Positions 53,261 through 61,945 of a stretch of DNA of 64,000 bases are shown piece after piece. The notes below the pieces were generated by a model. The model searched no databases, was not told where the DNA came from, and saw only the letters and a list, made by a program, of their open reading frames with translations. Both the position numbers and the translations under genes were made by a program. Origin of the DNA: Pseudohalocynthiibacter aestuariivivens (GTDB lineage: Bacteria > Pseudomonadota > Alphaproteobacteria > Rhodobacterales > Rhodobacteraceae); NCBI RefSeq assembly GCF_011040495.1, contig NZ_CP049040.1, positions 1 through 64,000 of the forward strand, written 5' to 3'. How positions within the stretch are numbered: position 1 is the first letter of the stretch; each line of letters begins with the position of its first letter.

Positions 53261-55635
53261 ATCACATTTCTCCAGAAGTCGGGATTGGCGCGCCAATCGG
53301 CGGGCACGCGGGCCTCGCCAGTGGCGCCGCCACCAAGGATGGGGAGGATGTTGCCAAGTGCGGAGAGGTCCGCATCGACGAAGACGCTGTCGCCCGCCGA
53401 GCGGACAAGCGCGATACGCTGGCCGATGGTCGGCTGCACGAGAAGTGCGGCTTCCTTGGCGTTCACGCGCAGAAAGTCGTAGTCGGAGATTGTGGCGCGG
53501 TCATTTGGGAAGAGGATCTGGGTCGGGACCGTCTCGACAATGGTCTTGCCGACGCGGCTATCCCGCAGCTGGCTCGGATATTGCGTCATCATGATCACGA
53601 CGCAGTTCATCTTGCGAAGCGTCACCAGCCAGTTTTCCAGCCGCGCCCCGAAATATGGATCGTCGAGAAGCTTCCAGGCTTCGTCGAGCACGATGATGGT
53701 GGGGCGGCGATCCTCGACCACGCGTTCGATCTGGCGGAAGATGTAGGAGAGCACCGCCATCCGCTCGGTCGTCATGTCGAGGATCTCGGTCATGTCGAAC
53801 CCGACGATATCGCCCGTGAGCTTGAGGCCCGCGCCGCGCTCGGGTTCGTCGAAGACCCAGCCATAGCGCCCGCCCGGGGCCCATTCGGCGACGCGGGATT
53901 GCAACTCGCCATCGTCATCGAGCGACTGGAACAGGGTCTCGAAACTGGCGAAACGCTGTAGCGCCGCGCCCGCATCGGCGTTCTGGCCGACCGCACTCTG
54001 GATATGGCGCGACTGCTCGCCCGAGAGCGTGCCATTGCGCGTGAGAAGTGTCGCAAGCCAGTCCGAGAGCCAGGCGCGGCCACGCTCATCAGTCTCGGTG
54101 GCGAGCGGATTGAGGCCCGTGGGCACGCCGGCCCGGATCTCGTTGTAGCGCCCACCAAGGGCGCGGACCGCCATTTCGAGGCCGCGATCCTTGTCGAAGA
54201 AAAAGAGCCGAGCGCCGACCCTCTGCGCTTGCGCCGCGAGGAAGGCAGTGGTCAGTGTCTTACCTGTGCCTGTGCGTCCCAAAACCAGCGTATGACCGAC
54301 GGTGGGTTCCTTGCCGGGGCTGCCTGCCTCGTGAAAATTGAAGCGATAGCCAGAGGTGCCGACCGTGGGCAGGACCGAGATGGTCTGACCCCAGGGCGAC
54401 TGATCCGGGCCGCGCCCTTCGACGCTGCCATGCAGGGCCGCGAAGTCGGCGAAGTTGATCGAGGAGATGGGCGTCTTGCGCGCGCGGTAGCCGAAGTTGC
54501 CGGGCGATTGCGCGAAGTAGGTGGCTTTCAGCGCCATGCTCTCGCGCACGATCACGGACATGATCTCCTGTCCGACGCGCTTGATCTGGGCGGCAGCGCC
54601 TTCGAGCGTGTCGCGGTCCGGCGCATAGACCGCGATGGAGAGGTGATGATCCCCAAAGGCGATGCGGCCCGCCTCCTGGTCATCGGCGGCCTGGCCGAGC
54701 TGCTCGCGCAGGGAGACGGCGGCATCGTCAGAGGCATGCATCTGGCGGATGATGCGCTGGATGCGCTCGGCCATGATGTTGTTCGGAATCGGGCTGAAGG
54801 AGTTCGTCAGCACGATGTCGAGCGGCAGGTCGAGGGCGTCGAGCAGCGTCACATCTGTCAGCGCCGGATAGGTCTTCATCGAGAAAAGCGCGCCGTATTT
54901 GACCTGACCGGTCACGGCGTCCGTCAGGGTGACGACGTCGCCGTCAAAGGTTGCGCGGCAGTTGCTCAGGGAGTGCGACAGAGGCAGGGCGCTTTGCCCG
55001 AAGGCAATGGGGGAGAATACCCCAGCGTTCAGCGTGTTGAGATAGCCCAACCACTCCCCGCCCGACTTTGTGAGCCTCAAGGGATTGGCCGAGGCAAGCG
55101 CCACCTCGAAGAAGCCCATGACCTCGTTCAGTTCCTGCAGGCGCGTCGCGCGGTCCTTGACCCAGGCCTTGCGGGCCAGCGTCCGCAGGAGCGGAATACG
55201 TGCGGAGATATCAGGCCGCCGGATGACGCTGAGATAGAGCTGGCGCTTGGCCGGGCGCAGCTCTTTGACATGGGCTTGCCAACGGGCATCGATCGCGGCG
55301 GCGAAGCTGTCCCCTTCGATGGGGCGCATCCCGAGATCCTGCGGCACGGAGATCCGGTGGATGTAGAAACCGAAGGCATTGCCGGTTTGGGCGACGATGG
55401 CCGCGACTGCGCGTTTGAGCGCGTCGAGCCGGGCGTCCTCGCTGGTCATCGGGTTCAGACCATCAAGGCGCAGGGTCGCCAAGAGGTCGCCCTCGCGCAG
55501 CACCATCACATCGTCATCCGCCAGAGCGAAATACGGCAGGTGCTCCGCGAGATAGCTCTCCCGCGCGAACTCCCCGCCGCCCGCTTGAAGGAGTGCCGTT
55601 CCGTGAGTGGAAAGAGTGCCTGCATCAAGCGCCAA
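53257..55635 (-). CDS. virB4: VirB4 ATPase
   Basis: 792 residues from TTG 55635, which lies 8 nt after GGAGG; the frame stays open upstream without a sensible start and antisense to virB3. Walker A GRTGTGKT at 453-460, Walker B with TIIVLDEAWKLL near 640-650, and MTQYPSQLRDS. The N-terminal VirB3/VirB4 domain (ESYLAEHLPYFALADDDVM) starts the protein. The main T4SS energiser. Overlaps virB3 by 11 nt. Confidence 0.93.
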   Translation of the reverse strand: MALDAGTLSTHGTALLQAGGGEFARESYLAEHLPYFALADDDVMVLREGDLLATLRLDGLNPMTSEDARLDALKRAVAAIVAQTGNAFGFYIHRISVPQDLGMRPIEGDSFAAAIDARWQAHVKELRPAKRQLYLSVIRRPDISARIPLLRTLARKAWVKDRATRLQELNEVMGFFEVALASANPLRLTKSGGEWLGYLNTLNAGVFSPIAFGQSALPLSHSLSNCRATFDGDVVTLTDAVTGQVKYGALFSMKTYPALTDVTLLDALDLPLDIVLTNSFSPIPNNIMAERIQRIIRQMHASDDAAVSLREQLGQAADDQEAGRIAFGDHHLSIAVYAPDRDTLEGAAAQIKRVGQEIMSVIVRESMALKATYFAQSPGNFGYRARKTPISSINFADFAALHGSVEGRGPDQSPWGQTISVLPTVGTSGYRFNFHEAGSPGKEPTVGHTLVLGRTGTGKTLTTAFLAAQAQRVGARLFFFDKDRGLEMAVRALGGRYNEIRAGVPTGLNPLATETDERGRAWLSDWLATLLTRNGTLSGEQSRHIQSAVGQNADAGAALQRFASFETLFQSLDDDGELQSRVAEWAPGGRYGWVFDEPERGAGLKLTGDIVGFDMTEILDMTTERMAVLSYIFRQIERVVEDRRPTIIVLDEAWKLLDDPYFGARLENWLVTLRKMNCVVIMMTQYPSQLRDSRVGKTIVETVPTQILFPNDRATISDYDFLRVNAKEAALLVQPTIGQRIALVRSAGDSVFVDADLSALGNILPILGGGATGEARVPADWRANPDFWRNVI

Positions 55636-55903
55636 AGCTGTCGCCTCCGTACAGGGCCCGGTTCTTCGTCGGGCGCACCGATCCATAGGAGACGCGCAGG
55701 ACCTCGAAGAAATGCGGCTCCCGGTCGGCGACGAACCAGAGGACCGGATAGGCGACAAGGCCGATCAGGAAAAAGACCATCGACTTCGTCCAGATGAACG
55801 GCAGAACGACCCCCGTCGCCAGCACCACGAGGTATCCGACGGGGAGGCCCAGATACTTGGGCGGACGGGCGAGGCCCAGAAAGAGGGGGGATCGTTCTGC
55901 CAA
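55625..55903 (-). CDS. virB3: VirB3-like inner-membrane protein
   Basis: 92 residues with two hydrophobic segments around YLVVLATGVVLPFIWT and FFLIGLVAYPVLWFV, and the family's start SPLFLGLARPPKYLG. Works with VirB4 in pilus assembly. Confidence 0.92.
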   Translation of the reverse strand: MAERSPLFLGLARPPKYLGLPVGYLVVLATGVVLPFIWTKSMVFFLIGLVAYPVLWFVADREPHFFEVLRVSYGSVRPTKNRALYGGDSFGA

Positions 55904-55918
55904 TGCTCTACTCGGTTC

Positions 55919-56200
55919 TCAGGAGAATCCGTCGACGATGGTGCCGGCCGAGAAAATCAGCACGATTCCGATGATGACCGAGGCGAACCAGCCCCAGTTC
56001 AGCCGTCCCATCATGCACATGAAGCCGGTGCCGATGACCGCGAGCGTGGCAACCGCGATCCCGATGGGGCCGGTCAGCGCGGCCTCGACGGTTTCCAGCA
56101 TAGTCTGGATCGGCGACAAGTCCTGCGCGAAGACTGGCGTTGCGAAGGCCGTCAGGGTTGTGGCGACAGGCAAGAGGCGGCTGAGGCGATGTCTGAGCAT
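55919..56200 (-). CDS. virB2: VirB2 major pilin
   Basis: 93 residues; ATG 56200 follows AAGGGA. Long signal peptide (cleavage near VFAQD), then two hydrophobic helices (PIGIAVATLAVIGTGFMCMM and FASVIIGIVLIFSAGTIVD), the VirB2 pilin topology. Confidence 0.92.
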   Translation of the reverse strand: MLRHRLSRLLPVATTLTAFATPVFAQDLSPIQTMLETVEAALTGPIGIAVATLAVIGTGFMCMMGRLNWGWFASVIIGIVLIFSAGTIVDGFS

Positions 56201-56216
56201 GCGAAGTTCCCTTGTT

Positions 56217-56915
56217 TTACTGAAGTTCGATGAGGACCGGCGCGCGGGCCGGCACCCGCTCTGCGACACGGATGTCCGGCGTGGAAATAGGCGTGCCTGC
56301 CAGCCGTGACCGGATCCGATGGATGCGCGCGATGTAGTCGCGGGTCTCGGCGAAGGGCGGGATGCCGGAATACTCGACCACGCGGTGCGGCCCGGCATTG
56401 TAGGCTGCCAGCGCCAGGTCGATGTCCTTGAACGTGGCGAGCTGCGCGAGCAGGTAGCGTGCGGCGCCGTCGAGGTTCTGAGTGGGATCGCGCGGATCAA
56501 CCCCCAAGGCGCGAGCCGTGTCCGGCATCAGCTGGCCCAGGCCGTAGGCGCCCTTGGGGCTGACGGCAGACGGATTGTAGCTGCTTTCCGCCTCGACCAG
56601 GGCGTGGAACAGGACTTTCCAGTCGTTAGCACCCAGCCCAACTTGACGCAGGGCGCGATTGCCCGCGTGCCGACCTGCAGTGGCATGGATCAGCGCGAGG
56701 ATGTCGACGCGACCGGACGGCGCTGTGGCGTCCAGCGAGGCCAGCACAACATTGTCCTCAGCGCCATCACCCAGCCCCGCCCAGGCAGGCCGCTCACCAT
56801 GAAACGTCCAGCCAGAGGTCCGGGCGGTGCCATCTCGGCCGAAGGCGATGACGTCAGCCGCGCTCCTCGAGGGTGATACTGTAGTCAGGACCAAAGCGCA
56901 GATCGCGCCCGTCAC
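56217..56915 (-). CDS. virB1: VirB1-like lytic transglycosylase
   Basis: About 232 residues from GTG 56915, chosen because it starts a signal-like segment (TGAICALVLTTVSPSRSAADV); a TTG at 56894 is possible and no clear ribosome site is seen. The SLT domain shows EAESSYNPSAVSPKGAYGLGQ with the catalytic Glu, LMPDTARALGV and LALAAYNAGPHRVVEY. Cuts peptidoglycan for channel assembly. Overlaps the upstream small gene by 62 nt. Confidence 0.88.
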   Translation of the reverse strand: MTGAICALVLTTVSPSRSAADVIAFGRDGTARTSGWTFHGERPAWAGLGDGAEDNVVLASLDATAPSGRVDILALIHATAGRHAGNRALRQVGLGANDWKVLFHALVEAESSYNPSAVSPKGAYGLGQLMPDTARALGVDPRDPTQNLDGAARYLLAQLATFKDIDLALAAYNAGPHRVVEYSGIPPFAETRDYIARIHRIRSRLAGTPISTPDIRVAERVPARAPVLIELQ

Positions 56916-57168
56916 CGAATTCGAGATGATGTTTGAAGAGACCCGGCCATATGTTGAAATACCGCGGCTCTGGCCCGTGTGGGGTGATCCGGGTCGAAAC
57001 CAGAATGGCTTCCGGCTGGCTCTCGCGCAGGTAGATGCACTGGTAGCGCGGCTTGCCATCGTCCGTGAACCCCACGAGTTCATACCGGCAGCGGAACGCG
57101 ATGCCCTTCTCGGACAAGTCTTTGACACCATCGATGGTGATCAGGATCTGGTTGCGCGCTATCGGCAT
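56854..57168 (-). CDS. Conserved small protein at the head of the virB operon, 104 aa
   Basis: A beta-rich soluble protein beginning MPIARNQILITIDGVK, with YQCIYLRESQPEAILVS and an acidic C-terminus. No signal peptide. I do not recognise a family. It is the first gene after the divergent promoter, so it may regulate or accompany virB expression. Confidence 0.7.
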   Translation of the reverse strand: MPIARNQILITIDGVKDLSEKGIAFRCRYELVGFTDDGKPRYQCIYLRESQPEAILVSTRITPHGPEPRYFNIWPGLFKHHLEFGDGRDLRFGPDYSITLEERG

Positions 57169-57229
57169 GTTCGGACTCTCCCCACGAGAGCCCTTCTACT
57201 TCACGACACTAAGGCCATAAAGTCATATG

Positions 57230-57270
57230 GAGTCAATACGACATATTGCATAAAAATACATATTGCTTGA
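57230..57270. promoter_or_regulatory. AT-rich divergent promoter region with direct repeat
   Basis: The 9-mer ACATATTGC occurs at 57241-57249 and 57258-57266, 17 bp apart, within a markedly AT-rich gap between the virB operon (minus) and the TrbM-like gene (plus). Probably a regulator site controlling both directions. Confidence 0.5.
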
Positions 57271-57300
57271 TAGTTACTGCAACTTTTGCGGGAGAGTGAC

Positions 57301-57879
57301 ATGAAGCGACAGATGTTGGCAGCGGCGATTGGAGTGATGGCAGTGTTCGGAGCCCCGGAGGAGGCGCAGGCCTATGACATCGACTGCGCCATCATGCTTT
57401 GTATGGCGGGAGGTTTCCCACCAAGCACGGTCTGCACGCGCGCCTATCGCACTATGATCCGCCGCATCACGCCTTGGCCGAGCCTTCCGCCCTTCGGGGT
57501 TTGCACGTTCGCGCATGTGTCGGTCGAACTGGGCGGGCCCGGCGGGGAGGGTGAGCTCGACACTAACCTGCCGGAATACGAATGGCTGAACCGAACCCAT
57601 GTGATATGGTTCACCGGACGATCCTACGAGCCGCGTGACGCGCCGCGTCAGTGGGATTGGTCGATCCGCTCCTGCGATCGCGAGAACCGGACCTGTCGAT
57701 ATATCAAGCGGGTCTACGGATCGCACACGCCGTGGCCCGCGACATTCATCTCAGAAAGTGGACAAGAGATCGCCTACCCGACCAGCGGTGGTTTATGGCA
57801 CTTCTACTCCCGCAGCATCATGGTCGAATACGGCGACTACGAGGGCAACATGGGCCACTCGGAGTGGTTCTCTTACTGA
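57301..57879 (+). CDS. TrbM-like secreted conjugation accessory protein
   Basis: 192 residues; ATG 57301 follows GGAG. Signal peptide ends near AQAYD. The mature start, CAIMLCMAGGFPPSTVC and a later FGVCTF, shows the Cys pattern of TrbM-type periplasmic proteins of conjugation clusters. Further Cys lie in SCDRENRTCRY. Divergent from virB. The family call is moderate. Confidence 0.6.
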   Translation: MKRQMLAAAIGVMAVFGAPEEAQAYDIDCAIMLCMAGGFPPSTVCTRAYRTMIRRITPWPSLPPFGVCTFAHVSVELGGPGGEGELDTNLPEYEWLNRTHVIWFTGRSYEPRDAPRQWDWSIRSCDRENRTCRYIKRVYGSHTPWPATFISESGQEIAYPTSGGLWHFYSRSIMVEYGDYEGNMGHSEWFSY

Positions 57880-58070
57880 TCCGAACGGTCCGATATGTTC
57901 AGGGAAACCGGACGAAGCTCGGCGAAGCTGGCATCGAAGCGCTCTGGATCAACATGCCAGCGGCGGCTCACCGAGCCATCATTCCAACGGTAATCGGTGA
58001 ACAGATGAACTTCCTGCACCCCTTCGTTCAAAAACCCTTCCTGAAAAGGCCAGCCTGTTTTTCTTTTATC
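57873..58070 (-). CDS. Possible small protein, 65 aa
   Basis: The minus-strand frame from MDKRKTGWPF reads through a composition typical of a soluble protein (TDYRWNDGSVSRRWHVDPE). Its stop overlaps the convergent TrbM-like stop by a few bases. No family recognised; it could be a chance frame. Confidence 0.4.
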   Translation of the reverse strand, partial: DKRKTGWPFQEGFLNEGVQEVHLFTDYRWNDGSVSRRWHVDPERFDASFAELRPVSLNISDRSDQ

Positions 58071-58149
58071 CATTGAACTCACGACGCTCCATTTGACTAC
58101 CTCTTGAGACGTTCCAATCCAGGACACATCAGGGGCTGGCAAATACTGG

Positions 58150-58305
58150 CTAGCGTTTTGTGAAGAGCTCTTCGGGGTCGACGTTTAGCGCCTTGGCGAT
58201 GCGTTCGAGAAGGTCGAGGGAGGCGGCGAACTTGGCGTTCTCGACCTTGCCCATATGGCCGCGACTCACGGCGGCCCGATAAGCAAGCTCCTTCTAGCTG
58301 AGGTC
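58150..58305 (-). pseudogene. XRE-family HTH regulator, decayed fragment
   Basis: The minus strand reads HDLS, TAG, then KELAYRAAVSRGHMGK, VENAKFAASLDLLERIAKAL and NVDPEELFTKR, then a stop at 58150-58152. This is a normal XRE DNA-binding domain in which the CAG (Gln) codon of LSQEELA has become TAG, and no proper upstream part is found. It marks a scar at the right border of the accessory region. Confidence 0.8.
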
Positions 58306-58361
58306 ATGGGATGATCCGTCTCGCAAACATTGTGGGCCGTACAATTACTCTTTCGGAAAAG

Positions 58362-58388
58362 GGCGGCACCGGCAATTCCGGTGCCGCC
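58362..58388 (-). terminator. Intrinsic terminator of the etfB-etfA operon
   Basis: A perfect 11-bp stem GGCGGCACCGG / CCGGTGCCGCC with a 5-nt loop, 42 nt after the etfA stop, followed on the minus strand by CTTTTCC. Confidence 0.82.
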
Positions 58389-58430
58389 AGTTGGTCGTCC
58401 ACAGGGAGGTAACAGAGGACGAATCTTTGA

Positions 58431-59360
58431 TTAAAGTTTCTCGGTCAGCTCCGGCACGAGGGTGAAGAGGTCACCCACCAGCCCGTAATCGGCCACCTGG
58501 AAGATCGGCGCCTCTTCGTCCTTGTTGATCGCGACGATGATCTTGGAGTCCTTCATGCCAGCAAGGTGCTGGATGGCCCCCGAGATGCCGACGGCGACGT
58601 AAAGATCCGGCGCCACGACCTTGCCGGTCTGACCGACCTGCCAGTCGTTCGGCGCAAAGCCCGAGTCGACAGCCGCACGGCTGGCACCCACGGCGGCACC
58701 CAGCTTGTCGGCCAGCTTCTCGATGATCGCGAAGTCTTCCTTCGAGCCCACGCCGCGGCCGCCGGAAACGACGATCCCCGCGCTGGTCAGCTCCGGACGG
58801 TCACTTGCGGCGACCTTGTCCTCGACCCATTCCGACAGACCGGGGTTCTCGGTCGCCGAGACGGTCTCGACCGGTGCGGCCGACTGCTCGCCCGCGGCGT
58901 CAAAGGTCGACGTCCGGATCGAGACGACCTTCTTGGCGTCCTTCGATTTCACCGTCTGGATGGCGTTGCCCGCGTAGATCGGCCGTTCGAACGTGTCGGC
59001 ATCGACGACGCCCGAGACGTCCGAGATCACCATCACGTCCAGCAGCGCGGCCACGCGGGGCAGCACGTTCTTGGCGTCGGTGGTGGCCGGCGCCACGATG
59101 TGGTCGTAATCACCTGCCAGCGACACGATCAGCGCGGCAGTCGATTCCGCCAGCCGGTGCCCCAGCGAGGCATCCTCGGCGACCAGCACCTTGCTCACAC
59201 CCTCGATCTTCGCAGCCGCTTCACCCGCGGCAGAGGCCGAGCCCCCGGCGCAGAGCGCGGTCACGTCGCCCAGGTTGGCACAGGCGGCCACGGCCTTCGC
59301 CGTGGCGTCCAGCGCCAGTTCACCGTCATTGACTTCGGCAAGAAGAAGAACAGCCATCAC
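58431..59360 (-). CDS. etfA: Electron transfer flavoprotein alpha subunit
   Basis: 309 residues. The C-terminal FAD domain is classical: SGGRGVGSKEDFAIIEKLAD, GASRAAVDSGFAPNDWQVGQ and VGISGAIQHLAGMKDSK. With EtfB it carries electrons from acyl-CoA and other dehydrogenases to ETF:ubiquinone oxidoreductase. Its ATG overlaps the etfB stop by 4 nt. Confidence 0.97.
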   Translation of the reverse strand: MMAVLLLAEVNDGELALDATAKAVAACANLGDVTALCAGGSASAAGEAAAKIEGVSKVLVAEDASLGHRLAESTAALIVSLAGDYDHIVAPATTDAKNVLPRVAALLDVMVISDVSGVVDADTFERPIYAGNAIQTVKSKDAKKVVSIRTSTFDAAGEQSAAPVETVSATENPGLSEWVEDKVAASDRPELTSAGIVVSGGRGVGSKEDFAIIEKLADKLGAAVGASRAAVDSGFAPNDWQVGQTGKVVAPDLYVAVGISGAIQHLAGMKDSKIIVAINKDEEAPIFQVADYGLVGDLFTLVPELTEKL

Positions 59361-60115
59361 ACGACCCCCTTTTCTTTGAGTTTGGCCACCAGCGTATCCA
59401 CGTCCGGCACGATCTCACCGGCCTGGCGCGCTTCCGGCTCGGTGGTCTTGACCACCTCGAGGCGCGGGCTGACGTCGACGCCGTAATCCTCGGCGGTCTT
59501 CTCGTCGAGCGGCTTCTTCTTTGCCTTCATGATGTTCGGCAGCGACGCATAGCGCGGCTCGTTGAGGCGCAGATCGACGGTGACGATGGTCGGCATCTTC
59601 ACCTTGATGGTTTGCAGGCCCCCATCGACCTCGCGGGTGATCTTGGCGTGATCGCCCTCGATGTCGAGCTCGGAGGCGAAGGTTCCCTGCGACCAGCCCA
59701 GCAGCGCCGACAGCATCTGGCCCGTGGCGTTCATGTCGTTGTCGATCGCCTGTTTCCCGGCAATCACCAGGCCCGGCTGCTCTTCCTCGACCACTTTCGC
59801 AAGGATCTTGGCCACGGCCAGCGGCTCGATGTCCTGGTGCACGTCATCCGCGGCCACCACGAGAATCGCCCGGTCCGCGCCCATCGCCAGCGCCGTGCGC
59901 AGCGTCTCCTGCGCCTGCTTCACGCCGATCGAAACGGCCACGACCTCTTCGGCCTTGCCTGCTTCCTTCAGACGGATCGCCTCTTCCACGGCAATCTCGT
60001 CGAACGGGTTCATCGACATCTTGACGTTGGCGAGATCGACACCCGATCCGTCCGCTTTCACGCGGACCTTCACGTTGTAGTCGATCACGCGCTTGACGGG
60101 CACAAGCACCTTCAT
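59357..60115 (-). CDS. etfB: Electron transfer flavoprotein beta subunit
   Basis: 252 residues, MKVLVPVKRVIDYNVKVRVK start, MNPFDEIAVEEAIRLKE and GKQAIDNDMNATGQMLSALL AMP/FAD-binding motifs. It starts 16 nt after the aspartase stop, so all three genes may share a transcript. Confidence 0.97.
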   Translation of the reverse strand: MKVLVPVKRVIDYNVKVRVKADGSGVDLANVKMSMNPFDEIAVEEAIRLKEAGKAEEVVAVSIGVKQAQETLRTALAMGADRAILVVAADDVHQDIEPLAVAKILAKVVEEEQPGLVIAGKQAIDNDMNATGQMLSALLGWSQGTFASELDIEGDHAKITREVDGGLQTIKVKMPTIVTVDLRLNEPRYASLPNIMKAKKKPLDEKTAEDYGVDVSPRLEVVKTTEPEARQAGEIVPDVDTLVAKLKEKGVV

Positions 60116-60131
60116 GCGTGGGTCTCCTGTC

Positions 60132-61619
60132 TCATTTCATTGAAGTTGTTCCGTGGGTAAAATGGCCACTGACTGCCGGAGGACCATCTGCAACAAGCCC
60201 GAGCATGTTGGACGGGGTCAGAACTCTTTCGACATCTTCGGGACTCATCACTCCTGTCTCGACTGCAACCTCTGCAAGGCTGCGTCTGCTCTCACGTGCC
60301 ACTTTTGCGATTTTCGTAGCAGTCTCATACCCGATAAACGGCACCAGCGCGGTCACCGGAACGAGACTGCCGGTGAGAAGTGCCTCGCAGCGGGCGGAAT
60401 CAGCTTCTATTCCGCTGACGCAGCGATCGGTCAGCACGCCGAAGGCGCGTGTCAGCATGCGCATGGATTGCAGAACGTTGAAGATCAAGACGGGCTCCAT
60501 GGCGTTTAGTTGCAACTGTCCGGCCTCTGCGGCCAGTGTGACCGTCAGGTCGTTCCCGATCACCTGGTACGCTACCTGGTTAACCATCTCGGGAATGACC
60601 GGGTTCACCTTGCCCGGCATGATCGAAGATCCCGCTTGAACTGGAGGCAGGTGGATTTCTCCGATACCTGCCCGCGGTCCGCTGCTCAGGAGCCGCAGAT
60701 CATTGCAAATCTTTGATATCTTGACAGCAATCCGTTTCAAGGCGCTCGAGAACATGACAAATGCACCAAGATCAGAAGAGGCTTCGATGCGATTGCGCGC
60801 CTCGCTGAGTTCAAAGCCGGACACCGCCGAAAGATGCTGCACGACCAGAGACGGATAGCCCGCAGGTGTATTGACCCCGGTGCCAACCGCGGTCCCGCCC
60901 AGATTGACCTCTTTCAGGAGCTCAGAGATTTGACGCACGCGGTCGATGTCTTCGTCGATGGTTTCGGCAAAAGACGCAAACTCCATACCCAGCGTGATCG
61001 GTACGGCATCCTGCAATTGGGTCCGGCCGACCTTCAGCACATCCGAAAAGCGTATGCTCCGTTCGGCAAATGCTGCGCTGAGCCGCGCCTGTTCGCGCAG
61101 AAGCGGCTCGCAGGCTTGCAAGGTCGCAAGGCGCAGGGCCGTCGGGTAAACGTCGTTCGTCGATTGTGAACGGTTCACGTGATCGTTGGGATGCAAGTGA
61201 CCGTAGGCACCGCTCGCGTGGCCCAATCGGTTCAGCGCCAGATTGGCGATGACCTCGTTGGCGTTCATATTCGTGGATGTGCCGGCCCCGCCCTGGATCA
61301 TGTCCACCACGAAATGCCGATGATGTTTTCCGGCTATGATTTCATCACAGACCCCCATGATGGGGCCGGCAATATCGGCCGGCAGGGCGCCAAGATCCCG
61401 GTTGGCCAGTGCAGCAGCTTTCTTGACCATCGCCAGTGCCCTGACGAGGTCGGGAAAATGGTTCAGCGGCACGCCTGTAATCGGAAAGTTTTGCAGTGCA
61501 CGCTCGGTGTGAATGCCGTGAAGCACTGCTGCTGGTAAGACCATCTGTCCGAGCGAATCCGTCTCGGAACGATGCGTCGCATCAGGACAATTTACTGTTT
61601 CTGCCGCAGCTTTGTGCAT
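60132..61619 (-). CDS. aspA: Aspartate ammonia-lyase (aspartase)
   Basis: 495 residues of the aspartase/fumarase class II family. Signature GSSIMPGKVNP at 330-340 containing the catalytic Ser loop, plus GGAGTSTNMNANEV and HPNDHVNRSQSTND. Converts aspartate to fumarate and ammonia. A fumarase C is less likely because of the overall aspartase-type N-terminus. An ornate N-terminal ~25 residues may be an extension; a later start is possible. Confidence 0.9.
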   Translation of the reverse strand: MHKAAAETVNCPDATHRSETDSLGQMVLPAAVLHGIHTERALQNFPITGVPLNHFPDLVRALAMVKKAAALANRDLGALPADIAGPIMGVCDEIIAGKHHRHFVVDMIQGGAGTSTNMNANEVIANLALNRLGHASGAYGHLHPNDHVNRSQSTNDVYPTALRLATLQACEPLLREQARLSAAFAERSIRFSDVLKVGRTQLQDAVPITLGMEFASFAETIDEDIDRVRQISELLKEVNLGGTAVGTGVNTPAGYPSLVVQHLSAVSGFELSEARNRIEASSDLGAFVMFSSALKRIAVKISKICNDLRLLSSGPRAGIGEIHLPPVQAGSSIMPGKVNPVIPEMVNQVAYQVIGNDLTVTLAAEAGQLQLNAMEPVLIFNVLQSMRMLTRAFGVLTDRCVSGIEADSARCEALLTGSLVPVTALVPFIGYETATKIAKVARESRRSLAEVAVETGVMSPEDVERVLTPSNMLGLVADGPPAVSGHFTHGTTSMK

Positions 61620-61817
61620 GGCTTTTCCTCTGGGCGTCAGATGTGCGGCGCTTGTCTGCCGGAAAACTGAATTGCCAGAAAGAAGCTTTTGCCGATCCGG
61701 GGATGCGGCAAATCCTAAGCTGCCTATCGCTTTGCATGTTATCGACCGATGGATCCCTTTCCTCGTCCGAGAGCGCCTATATGCTGCACCGTCGATCTGT
61801 ATGGGCCCGAAAAACAG

Positions 61818-61834
61818 AGGTTTAGGGAGAACCT
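61818..61834. promoter_or_regulatory. Palindromic operator candidate in the aspA / monooxygenase divergent region
   Basis: AGGTT-TAGGGAG-AACCT is a perfect 5-bp inverted repeat with a 7-bp spacer in the 326-nt gap between the divergent aspA and flavin monooxygenase genes. The rest of the gap (61620-61945) shows no gene. Confidence 0.4.
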
Positions 61835-61945
61835 AACCAATGCTGCGAGAAATCGTAATTGTCGCGGCTCTCACCCTCGACTAGACCCGATGCAACAACC
61901 CACACGGGGCGGGATTGACGGTTCATCACAGAGGGGGATTCAGAA

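Noticed and set aside
54004..55797. 597-residue plus-strand open frame
   Set aside because: Antisense to virB4 and of Arg/Gly/Gln-rich shadow composition.
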